In this document: positions 49,346 through 55,717 of the stretch, piece by piece
Position numbering within the stretch: the first letter of the stretch is position 1
Layout: each line of letters starts with the position of its first letter
Assembly (NCBI GenBank): GCA_902766125.1
Contig: CACXCG010000013.1
Location: 1-55,717 of the forward strand
Direction: 5' to 3'
Length of the DNA: 55,717 nucleotides
Source: an uncultured Spirochaetaceae bacterium
Lineage (GTDB): Bacteria > Spirochaetota > Spirochaetia > Treponematales > Treponemataceae
The notes under the pieces: model-generated
The model's database searches: none
What the model was told of the DNA's origin: nothing
What the model saw: the letters and a program-made list of their open reading frames with translations, nothing else
Made by a program: the position numbers and the translations under genes

Positions 49346-49780
49346 CTATTTAAGAGAAGCGCTGATTCTTTCGAGAACCTTCTTGCGGTCAAGAGGCTTA
49401 ACGATGTAGTTCTTTGCACCGGCAAGCAGAGACTTTTTAACCAGCTCTTCCTTACCCAGAGCACTTACCATAACTACGCGTGCATTTTTGTCGAATGCAA
49501 TAATCTGCTCAAGAGCAGTAATTCCATCCATACGCGGCATAGTAATATCCATCGTTACCAGATCGATATTAGGACACAATTCCTTGTACTTGTCAACGCC
49601 ATCCTTTCCATCTTCAGCTGTCGCAACAACTTCGTAACCATCACTGGTAAGGATCTGAGTCAGCTGCTTTGCAACGAACATGGAATCATCAACGATAAGC
49701 ACACGGAACTTTGAACCATCGAGCTTTACTCCCTCTGGCGGCCGATCATTTGTTGTGGGAAAATCCTGTTTCGTCTTCAT
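49346..49780 (-). CDS. cheY: Chemotaxis response regulator CheY
   Basis: 144-residue receiver protein that is phosphorylated by CheA and binds the flagellar motor switch. 'RVLIVDDSMFVAKQL' (acidic pair about 31-32), phospho-acceptor Asp78 in 'VTMDITMPRMDG', the switch residue region 'VVMVSALGK' and Lys128 in 'YIVKPLDRKK' are all present. It has about 24 extra residues at the N-terminus ('MKTKQDFPTTNDRPPEGVKL') compared with E. coli CheY. It is the last gene of cheA-cheW/R-cheX-cheY, 13 bp after cheX with an AAGGAG site. Confidence 0.94.
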   Translation of the reverse strand: MKTKQDFPTTNDRPPEGVKLDGSKFRVLIVDDSMFVAKQLTQILTSDGYEVVATAEDGKDGVDKYKELCPNIDLVTMDITMPRMDGITALEQIIAFDKNARVVMVSALGKEELVKKSLLAGAKNYIVKPLDRKKVLERISASLK

Positions 49781-49793
49781 TCATAACTCCTTA

Positions 49794-50276
49794 TTATGTA
49801 CGCTCGCGAATTGCGACGTTGACTTCAATTTTTCCATATTCCGACAAAAGCGGAACAATAAGTGCTTCAACATTTTCATCTGTGCCACCTAAAGCGGCAA
49901 TTTCCATGTTTTCACCAACAAACAGTGCTGGCGGAGTCAAGTCAAACTTGAATCCAAGTTCATGCAGCTTTGTAACTGCCTGAGCGGTAATCAGGTTTGC
50001 AAGCTCAGAGATGGTTGCTTTTGCAAGGTCATCAAACTCCGGCAGTTTTTCGCCGTTCATCTGTGACGCAATGTTCAATGCTGTCTCAAAAGTCATGTCA
50101 AAAAGAACACGTCCTTCAACATCACCAGCAAGACCAACCAGGGCTGCTACACCCATAACCGGCATTGCAGTTGACTTAAGATACAAGTCACCTCTTTTTA
50201 CTTCAGCCCCACCAAGAACTTCCTTCAGAACTCTGTATGAAGTTTCGACAAATGGGTTAATGTACTCGACTCTCAT
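49794..50276 (-). CDS. cheX: CheY-P phosphatase CheX
   Basis: 160-residue CheX/CheC-type phosphatase that ends the chemotaxis signal by dephosphorylating CheY-P. The active-site E-x-x-N helix is 'ATISELANLITAQA' (Glu91, Asn94); only one such motif is present, as in CheX. 'INPFVETSYRVLKEVLG' and 'GRVLFDMTFETALNIAS' also fit the family. Spirochetes use CheX in place of CheZ. It lies 27 bp after the cheW/R fusion and 13 bp before cheY. Confidence 0.93.
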   Translation of the reverse strand: MRVEYINPFVETSYRVLKEVLGGAEVKRGDLYLKSTAMPVMGVAALVGLAGDVEGRVLFDMTFETALNIASQMNGEKLPEFDDLAKATISELANLITAQAVTKLHELGFKFDLTPPALFVGENMEIAALGGTDENVEALIVPLLSEYGKIEVNVAIRERT

Positions 50277-50303
50277 GCAAATATCCCCCTAATAGGTAAT
50301 TGT

Positions 50304-51752
50304 TTATTTTTTTGTATATACAGCCACCGGGCCAGAATTCTGTTTTTTCCAACCAACAGCAGTAATATCCTCGTTGTCGCCAACTATTGCAATGCCATTG
50401 CCCTTAACTTTTTCTTCAAAGTCAGTAAGCAGTGTGCGCTGCGATTCTTCCGGAAGGAAAGAAAGCAGGTCGCGACAGAAGACAATGTCTATATCCGGCA
50501 GCGTGTTGGTGTGCACGCAGTCATGATATTCAAACATTATCATATCCTTAATTTCTTTAGAGAAAGTATACCCCCCAGTGACGGTTTTTGTCAAATAGGG
50601 CTGATACCAGTCCGTAGAAACTTCCTCAGGAACATTGACCAGCGGAGCATTTGAAACACTCAGTAAGTCAATATCATGCGCATAAATACGCACGTTAGAG
50701 TTAGGATACCGTTTTTTAAGCAGACATGCAAGAGAGTATGACTCATATCCCTTACCGCAGCCTGCATTCCATACCACGATAGTCTTTGCAGGATTATCAG
50801 GTAACGCAGCAGAAATTTCGTTTGCAAACGATTCAGACCACCAGGTAGCATTGAAGCGTGAGTAGAACGGTGCAAGGAATGCTTCTGCATCTGCTTCATT
50901 CTGCAGCTGAGTGTTGTCCTTTCCGCGTTCCTGAATCCACTGTTCATAGCGCTGCTTAACCCACGGTTCTGTAATACCGTTGACGGTAAACTTCTTAAGT
51001 GTCTTAAGCGAATCTACGATGAAGGTGTAGTCTATATCACCCTGAGGCTGAGCTTCCTGAGCGGCAGGTTCTTCAGACTGAGCCTGAGTTTCCTCTCCCC
51101 CAGCCATAGCTGCCTGCTGCATTGCCTGCTGTGCCGCTTCGTAATGCTGCATCTGAGCAGTCTGCTGAGCATACTGAGCTTCTTCTTCTGCGGTACGGCG
51201 TCCAAAGATGCGGTCAATGTCAAGAAGAACAAACAGACGGTTATCTGCTTCTACTACACCGTAGATGTACTTAATGTTAATGTCACCAAACAGCGGATGT
51301 GGTGGCTGAATGGTTGAACTCTGAATACCGATAACACGGTCAATTACATCAACAACAACGCCAAAGGTCTGATCACCGACAGTTACAATGAGCATGTTCT
51401 CAAGTGCATTTTCGGGTTTAGGCTGCACGGGAACGTTAAAGAACATGCGCAGGTCAATAACCGGAATAATATCACCACGAAGGTTATGAACACCACGCAC
51501 AAACGGCATAGTGTTGGGCACATACGTGAAGTGTCCTGCTTTTGCAATTTCCTTAACTTTGAGAATGTCGATTGCGTAATCTTTTCCGGCAAGAGAGAAT
51601 GTGACCATGCGGAAGTCAACATTGGCCATCATTGCTTTCTGACGGTCAAGTTCTTCCTGTGTCAGCTGCTCGTTATTGTCGTCGTTTCCTGCTACCTGAG
51701 CCATCTTGGCCAACTGGGCAACAGCTGCATTAAATGAACTCTGAGCTGCCAT
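50304..51752 (-). CDS. CheW - CheR-like fusion protein
   Basis: 482 residues in two parts. Residues about 45-190 are a CheW/SH3-like coupling domain ('FRMVTFSLAGKDYAIDILKV', 'VRGVHNLRGDIIPVIDLRMF'). After a Gln/Ala/Glu linker (about 195-250), residues about 255-482 resemble the SAM-dependent methyltransferase CheR. The SAM loop is altered: 'VVWNAGCGKGYESYSLACLL' where CheR has GCxTGEEPYSLA, and 'VFCRDLLSFL' where CheR has FCRNVxIYF. Loss of the GEEP and N residues suggests a structural rather than catalytic domain, though this is inference. A CheW-CheR-like protein is known from the T. denticola receptor array, as I recall. The start overlaps the cheA stop by one base (TAATG). Confidence 0.9.
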   Translation of the reverse strand: MAAQSSFNAAVAQLAKMAQVAGNDDNNEQLTQEELDRQKAMMANVDFRMVTFSLAGKDYAIDILKVKEIAKAGHFTYVPNTMPFVRGVHNLRGDIIPVIDLRMFFNVPVQPKPENALENMLIVTVGDQTFGVVVDVIDRVIGIQSSTIQPPHPLFGDINIKYIYGVVEADNRLFVLLDIDRIFGRRTAEEEAQYAQQTAQMQHYEAAQQAMQQAAMAGGEETQAQSEEPAAQEAQPQGDIDYTFIVDSLKTLKKFTVNGITEPWVKQRYEQWIQERGKDNTQLQNEADAEAFLAPFYSRFNATWWSESFANEISAALPDNPAKTIVVWNAGCGKGYESYSLACLLKKRYPNSNVRIYAHDIDLLSVSNAPLVNVPEEVSTDWYQPYLTKTVTGGYTFSKEIKDMIMFEYHDCVHTNTLPDIDIVFCRDLLSFLPEESQRTLLTDFEEKVKGNGIAIVGDNEDITAVGWKKQNSGPVAVYTKK

Positions 51753-54157
51753 TAGTTACTCCTACTTGCGAACATAGCTGCTTCTTCGCGGTTCTGCTGA
51801 GCCGACAGTTCCTGGCGTACACCAAGTTCAAGCAGCTGGCTTACGTCTATGATGAGCGAAACAGATCCGTCACCAAGGATAGATGCACCGGCAATACCCG
51901 GAGATGTCGTAAACTGATCGCGCAAAGGTTTAATAACAACGTCTTCCTCGCCAATAAGTTCATCTACCATTACGCCAATTTTCTTTTCCTGAGAACCGAC
52001 GATAACGATAAAGCTCCATTCATCATCCTTTGTGTTGCGGATATTGAACAGGCGGTTAAGACGCAGAATTGAAATAACTTCGTTACGAACGTTAAGAACT
52101 TCGTAGTTGTCGATCGTGTTGATAGTTTCCTTTTTGATACGCTGGCTTTCGATAACGTTTGCAATCGGGATAGAGTACACTTCTTTTCCGACGCGAACCA
52201 GAAGGCCCTGAATAATAGCAAGGGTAAGCGGCAGGCGAATGCTGAACTTTGTACCCTTATGCAGCGTACTGGTGATGTTGATGGTACCCTTAAGTTTTTC
52301 GACCATAGTCTTAACAACATCAAGACCTACACCACGGCCAGAAACATTAGAGATTTTGTCAGCGGTAGAGAAGCCCGGCTGGAAAATCATGTTATAAGCT
52401 TCCTGATCAGACAGAATCTTTGAAGGATGAATAAGTCCTTTTTTGATTGCCTTTTCACGGATTTTGTTAACATCAATACCGGCACCGTCATCGACAATAT
52501 CAATGACAATCATGTTGCCTTCGTTAGATGCTTTAAGCAGCAGTGTACCGGTTTCGTCTTTACCCAAAGCCTTGCGTTCTTCGGGAGATTCAATACCGTG
52601 GTCAACTGAGTTACGGACACAGTGCATGATAGGATCAAGCAGGTCTTCTACGACTGACTTGTCAAGTTCTGTATCTTCACCTTCAAGCACCAGGTTAACC
52701 TTGCGGCCTAAGTCACGGCTTAAGTCACGAACAACACGCGGGAAACGGTTAAAGATCTGTCCGATGGGAACCATGCGGATCTTCATAACGCCTTCCTGAA
52801 GTTCGCTTGCAATGCGACCCAGGTTCTGTGTGGTAGAGCGGTTTTTACTTGCCGCTGATTTGTATTCGCTTTCGAATGTATCAAACCAGTTGGGAAGGTC
52901 TGCATATTCTTCCTGAACTTTCTGACGCAGTGCTTTTGCGTTTGCACCAGACTGCATTTCTTCAAAATACTTAGGAAGTGATTCAAACAGCTTGCGGACA
53001 CGCTCTTTGTAAGAGTTGTTCATGTCGCGCAGTTTAACCTGCAGGTCTGCCATCTGAAGTCCAGACTGGTTGAATGCAGCTTTTGTAATAACTGTTTCTG
53101 AAACAAGGTTAAGCAGGTTATCAATACGGCGTGAATCAACGCGCAGGATTGAACCGCTCTGATTAGCATTATGAGCAGCAGGTGCGGCAGCAGGCTTTTT
53201 AGCAGCGGGTGCGGCAGCAGCGGCAGAAGCAGCAACAGCTGCGGGAGAATCTTCTTCTTCCTCTTCTTCAACAGGTGCTGAAACGGCAGCAGGTGCGGGT
53301 GCAGGCTGAGCAGCAGGAGCAGGAGCTGTGGCTTTCTGTTCAAGCGGACGTGCATCGGTAATGAGTGTTACATCACTTAAGAATGCGGTATCTTCCAGTT
53401 CTGCAGCAGAACAGGTGGTTGCAATGTAATACACTACCTGGAAATGGAATTCGTCTTCATACAGTTCATCAAAATCAGGAACCGTTTTAAGCACTGAACC
53501 GCAGTTTTTGAGCGCTGCAAATACCTGAATACCACCAACACTGTTCATGGGGTTAGATTCATCAAAGGTAACGTTTACAGACCACAGTTTAGCACCATCA
53601 GGACAAGCGCCCTTCATTTCTTCGATGTCTTCATCACTCAGTGCCGGTAACGGCGGAACATCTGCATTTGCTTCTTCTGCAGCAGGAGCGGGAGCCGGTG
53701 CGGGTGCAGGAGCCGGTTTAGCAGCAGCTGTGGGTTTTGCACTCTTCTTTTTACCCTCTTTTGCAGGCAGATAGCTCTTTATCTGTTCGATAGTGGGAGT
53801 AACGTCTTCCTGGTAAACAGAACCGTTACTGCGGGCTTCTAGCATAGCTTTAATAATATCAATTGAGGTAAGCAGCACATCAACAATCGGTTCAGAAACA
53901 GCAACAGAACCACCGCGCAAAGCGTCAAGCAAATCTTCAACGCTATGACAGAACGTTGCAAGTTCAGTCATTTCTACAGTTGCAGAACCGCCCTTAAGCG
54001 TATGTGCAGCACGGAATATCTCATCTATTGCGTCATGATTTGACGGATCGTTTTCAATGACAAGAATATTGCTTTCAAGATTTTCTACCTGCTGTTCAGC
54101 TTCAGCAAAAAAGTCTCGCAGCAATTCTTCATTGTTCGCATCAAGATAATCACTCAT
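51752..54157 (-). CDS. cheA: Chemotaxis histidine kinase CheA
   Basis: 801-residue sensor kinase. P1 holds the phospho-accepting His52 in 'FRAAHTLKGGSATVEM'. An Ala/Pro linker leads to a P2-like region (about 170-280), followed by a second long Ala/Pro/Glu linker (about 283-335). P3 (dimerisation) begins 'ILRVDSRRIDNLLNLVSETV'. P4 shows 'DPIMHCVRNSVDHGIESPEE' (N box), 'DIVDDGAGID' (G1) and 'GRGVGLDVVKTMVE' (G2). P5 is the CheW-like C-terminus ('LLVRVGKEVYSIPIANVIES'). It heads the che operon. The long low-complexity linkers are unusual for CheA in general. Confidence 0.96.
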   Translation of the reverse strand: MSDYLDANNEELLRDFFAEAEQQVENLESNILVIENDPSNHDAIDEIFRAAHTLKGGSATVEMTELATFCHSVEDLLDALRGGSVAVSEPIVDVLLTSIDIIKAMLEARSNGSVYQEDVTPTIEQIKSYLPAKEGKKKSAKPTAAAKPAPAPAPAPAPAAEEANADVPPLPALSDEDIEEMKGACPDGAKLWSVNVTFDESNPMNSVGGIQVFAALKNCGSVLKTVPDFDELYEDEFHFQVVYYIATTCSAAELEDTAFLSDVTLITDARPLEQKATAPAPAAQPAPAPAAVSAPVEEEEEEDSPAAVAASAAAAAPAAKKPAAAPAAHNANQSGSILRVDSRRIDNLLNLVSETVITKAAFNQSGLQMADLQVKLRDMNNSYKERVRKLFESLPKYFEEMQSGANAKALRQKVQEEYADLPNWFDTFESEYKSAASKNRSTTQNLGRIASELQEGVMKIRMVPIGQIFNRFPRVVRDLSRDLGRKVNLVLEGEDTELDKSVVEDLLDPIMHCVRNSVDHGIESPEERKALGKDETGTLLLKASNEGNMIVIDIVDDGAGIDVNKIREKAIKKGLIHPSKILSDQEAYNMIFQPGFSTADKISNVSGRGVGLDVVKTMVEKLKGTINITSTLHKGTKFSIRLPLTLAIIQGLLVRVGKEVYSIPIANVIESQRIKKETINTIDNYEVLNVRNEVISILRLNRLFNIRNTKDDEWSFIVIVGSQEKKIGVMVDELIGEEDVVIKPLRDQFTTSPGIAGASILGDGSVSLIIDVSQLLELGVRQELSAQQNREEAAMFASRSN

Positions 54158-54165
54158 ACTATACT

Positions 54166-54193
54166 ATTTTAATCGCTTACAAATATAAGTCAA
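54166..54193 (-). promoter_or_regulatory. Promoter of the che operon, near-leaderless
   Basis: On the minus strand TTGACT (54193-54188), 16 bp, TAAAAT (54171-54166), then 8 bp to ATG 54157. No Shine-Dalgarno precedes the ATG. Confidence 0.5.
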
Positions 54194-54290
54194 GCGAAAA
54201 ACACCATTTTTTTGCATTTTTTTTCAATTTATTATTAGAAGAAATATGCCGAAATTTGAAGGGTAAACGCATGTTTTCCTGGAGGATATT

Positions 54291-55607
54291 GTGAAAAAAC
54301 GCATTTTTGCAGCAATTGCCTGCTTTGTATGCCTTTCTGGTGCATTTGCCCTTGATTTTAGCGGATATGCAGGAATTCTGGGGGATTATAACGGTTCTTT
54401 CGGAAGTTCAGGATACGAAAATGACCTGACTCTGCAGGGATTTATGGCAGCACAGCTGGATTTCAACGGAAAATTTATCTTCAGAGGCGAATTCAACATA
54501 GAAACAGCGGATTTATTCGACAGTCCCAACAATCCGTTAAAGCCAACCACAAAAAACACCATTTTTCAGGTGGGAGAATTTTCTGTTACCTGGCACCTGT
54601 CTTCTGCCGCAGTCTCTCACTTTTTAAGCGCATTTATAGGCAAATTTGAACCCATCGGTTCTGACGTATTTTTACAGCGTCATCTGGGATTACAGCCCAT
54701 TTCTTCCCGCCTTATGGAAAACTGGGGCGGACTGGTCGGAACAAGCATTTTCAACGACTACGGACTGGGGCTTTCCTACACGGCACATTTCCACAAATCG
54801 CTGGTACTGGGAGCCTATCTGTATGCGTTTGATTCTTCCAGCGAGATTTTCTCCATTAATTCCATAAATACAGAAGTTCGTCTTGCAGGCTACTATCCCG
54901 GTTTTATTTTTGATGCTTCTGCAAACTTTGCGTTTACCTTTACAACGGGTGCAAAACTGTACGAAGAAGATTCGTCAACCTACGCAGGCGTAAAGGATGA
55001 TCTTTTAATCGTGCAGTCTGTTCTGTTCAAAGTGGGGGCAAACATGCTTGTAGGTGACCGCTACGGTGTTTCTACGCTGATTCAGGTGGGACTTTCAAAC
55101 ATTTCCGTGGGTGCAAACCGCGGTACGACAGAAATATTTGAACTTACTACGCTGGGAAAATTCATGTATGCGTTCATTGAACCACGCTTTAACTTTGGAG
55201 AAACACAGGTTAACATTGCACTGTTCAACCTGCCGAACGACAATCTGCGCGGCCTCTTGTACCTTAAGGGCTTTAACCTTTCAAGCAGCGGCTCTCTTGA
55301 CGGTCTGATAGGTGCAAACCTGTGCATTGCAAACAGTACGCTCCGCATTGGTGCAACAAACGTAACAGTGGGCGGACATCTGACAGCCTGTTACCAGAAA
55401 AACATTACCGGCCTTATTCACGATATTACGGCAGATCCTGCTCAGATTCTGGGCAACATAGGAGTGTATGTAACGCCGTTTGTATCAATGCCCTTACTGG
55501 GAGGAGAATTTAAAGCATCGCTTTCGTTTAACCCGCTTGCCTTCATTCCCAGTTCAAGCACAGACACAGCCTTCGATGGATTTGTTGGCTTCAAGGTTAC
55601 AATGTAA
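54291..55607 (+). CDS. Putative outer-membrane beta-barrel protein
   Basis: 438 residues starting at GTG 54291, with a strong GGAGGATATT site. The signal peptide is clear (MKKRIFAAIACFVCLSGAFA). The rest is a succession of alternating amphipathic strands with aromatic residues and glycine turns ('FSGYAGILGDYNGSF', 'GLGLSYTAHFHKSLVLGAYL', 'DGFVGFKVTM' at the end), typical of a large beta-barrel. I do not recognise a named family; many treponemal surface proteins look like this. The last 11 bp overlap the convergent LuxR-type gene. The last residue is Met rather than the Phe common in proteobacterial porins. Confidence 0.7.
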   Translation: MKKRIFAAIACFVCLSGAFALDFSGYAGILGDYNGSFGSSGYENDLTLQGFMAAQLDFNGKFIFRGEFNIETADLFDSPNNPLKPTTKNTIFQVGEFSVTWHLSSAAVSHFLSAFIGKFEPIGSDVFLQRHLGLQPISSRLMENWGGLVGTSIFNDYGLGLSYTAHFHKSLVLGAYLYAFDSSSEIFSINSINTEVRLAGYYPGFIFDASANFAFTFTTGAKLYEEDSSTYAGVKDDLLIVQSVLFKVGANMLVGDRYGVSTLIQVGLSNISVGANRGTTEIFELTTLGKFMYAFIEPRFNFGETQVNIALFNLPNDNLRGLLYLKGFNLSSSGSLDGLIGANLCIANSTLRIGATNVTVGGHLTACYQKNITGLIHDITADPAQILGNIGVYVTPFVSMPLLGGEFKASLSFNPLAFIPSSSTDTAFDGFVGFKVTM

Positions 55608-55717
55608 TTTTATTCTTCAGGTCGTGACGCGAACTGATATCGAGTTTTTCAAAAACAGTTGCCAGGTGGCGCTTTACGGTAACGACAGAGATAAACAGCA
55701 TTTCTGCTATCTGAGCG
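55597..55717 (-). CDS. C-terminus of a LuxR-type (GerE HTH) regulator, cut by the right edge
   Basis: Forty codons including the stop are visible. They encode 'AQIAEMLFISVVTVKRHLAT' and then 'FEKLDISSRHDLKNKITL', the second half of a LuxR/GerE helix-turn-helix: 'IAxxLxIS..TVK.H...' with the recognition helix 'VVTVKRHLATVFEKL'. The N-terminal part and any receiver or ligand domain lie outside the window. It is convergent with the beta-barrel gene and overlaps its end by 11 bp. Confidence 0.82.
   Translation of the reverse strand, partial: AQIAEMLFISVVTVKRHLATVFEKLDISSRHDLKNKITL

Overview
The window reads as chromosomal DNA of a treponeme (Spirochaetota), probably a saccharolytic, host-associated species. 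The evidence is the chemotaxis operon order cheA - cheW/cheR-like - cheX - cheY, a lysine/alanine-rich histone H1-like protein, a DUF4954-type protein, a long treponemal-type GlyA, and an Rnf complex next to glycogen and beta-glucan/alpha-galactoside genes. I identified it from protein motifs read by eye; no database search was possible. I saw no prophage, insertion sequence, CRISPR array or rRNA operon.

Layout. 1-643: start of an acidic, Pro/Glu-rich protein running off the left edge (-). 800-4043: secreted CBM48-like protein, gpsA, ffh. 4137-6117 (-): capA-like gene then ndk. 6163-12839: rnfCDGEAB followed by an overlapping FAD oxidoreductase gene. 12892-17487 (-): glgX-glgP. 17561-19792 (-): DUF4954 protein. 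19848-25142: secreted double-M16 pseudopeptidase, 5-formyl-THF cyclo-ligase, dGTPase-like HD protein and an unknown protein. 25235-28750: FNT channel, then (-) a small secreted protein, an S41 lipoprotein and a GH27 enzyme. 28935-30467: RNase Y. 30521-31873 (-): ASKHA/DUF4445 activator. 31955-35373: TPP riboswitch and thiBPQ. 35398-39438: small membrane protein, Mrp/NBP35 ATPase, Dus, glyA. 39501-42682: GH16 lipoprotein and a divergent AraC regulator. 42679-48138 (-): parE-parC-IMPACT-histidine phosphatase operon. 48419-49045: H1-like gene and tRNA-Val. 49346-54157 (-): che operon. 54291-55607: beta-barrel protein. 55597-right edge (-): end of a LuxR-type regulator.

How the genes work together. 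The window carries energy coupling (Rnf with a flavoprotein), glycogen turnover (GlgX, GlgP), glycan use (GH16, GH27), thiamin uptake under TPP control, one-carbon metabolism (GlyA, 5-FCL), RNA and protein-targeting functions (RNase Y, Ffh, Dus), DNA topology and packaging (ParE/ParC, H1-like protein) and the chemotaxis core.

Two observations stand out. First, many transcription-unit heads have a sigma70-like -10 hexamer ending exactly 6 bp (sometimes 7-9 bp) before the start codon, usually with a TTG-type -35 box 17 bp further up. Transcription would then start at or next to the A of ATG, so leaderless mRNA would be common here; this also fixes several start codons. Second, ParE begins with a ~103-residue Lys/Ala/Ser/Thr tail resembling histone H1, and the adjacent divergent gene encodes a free-standing H1-like protein of the same composition.
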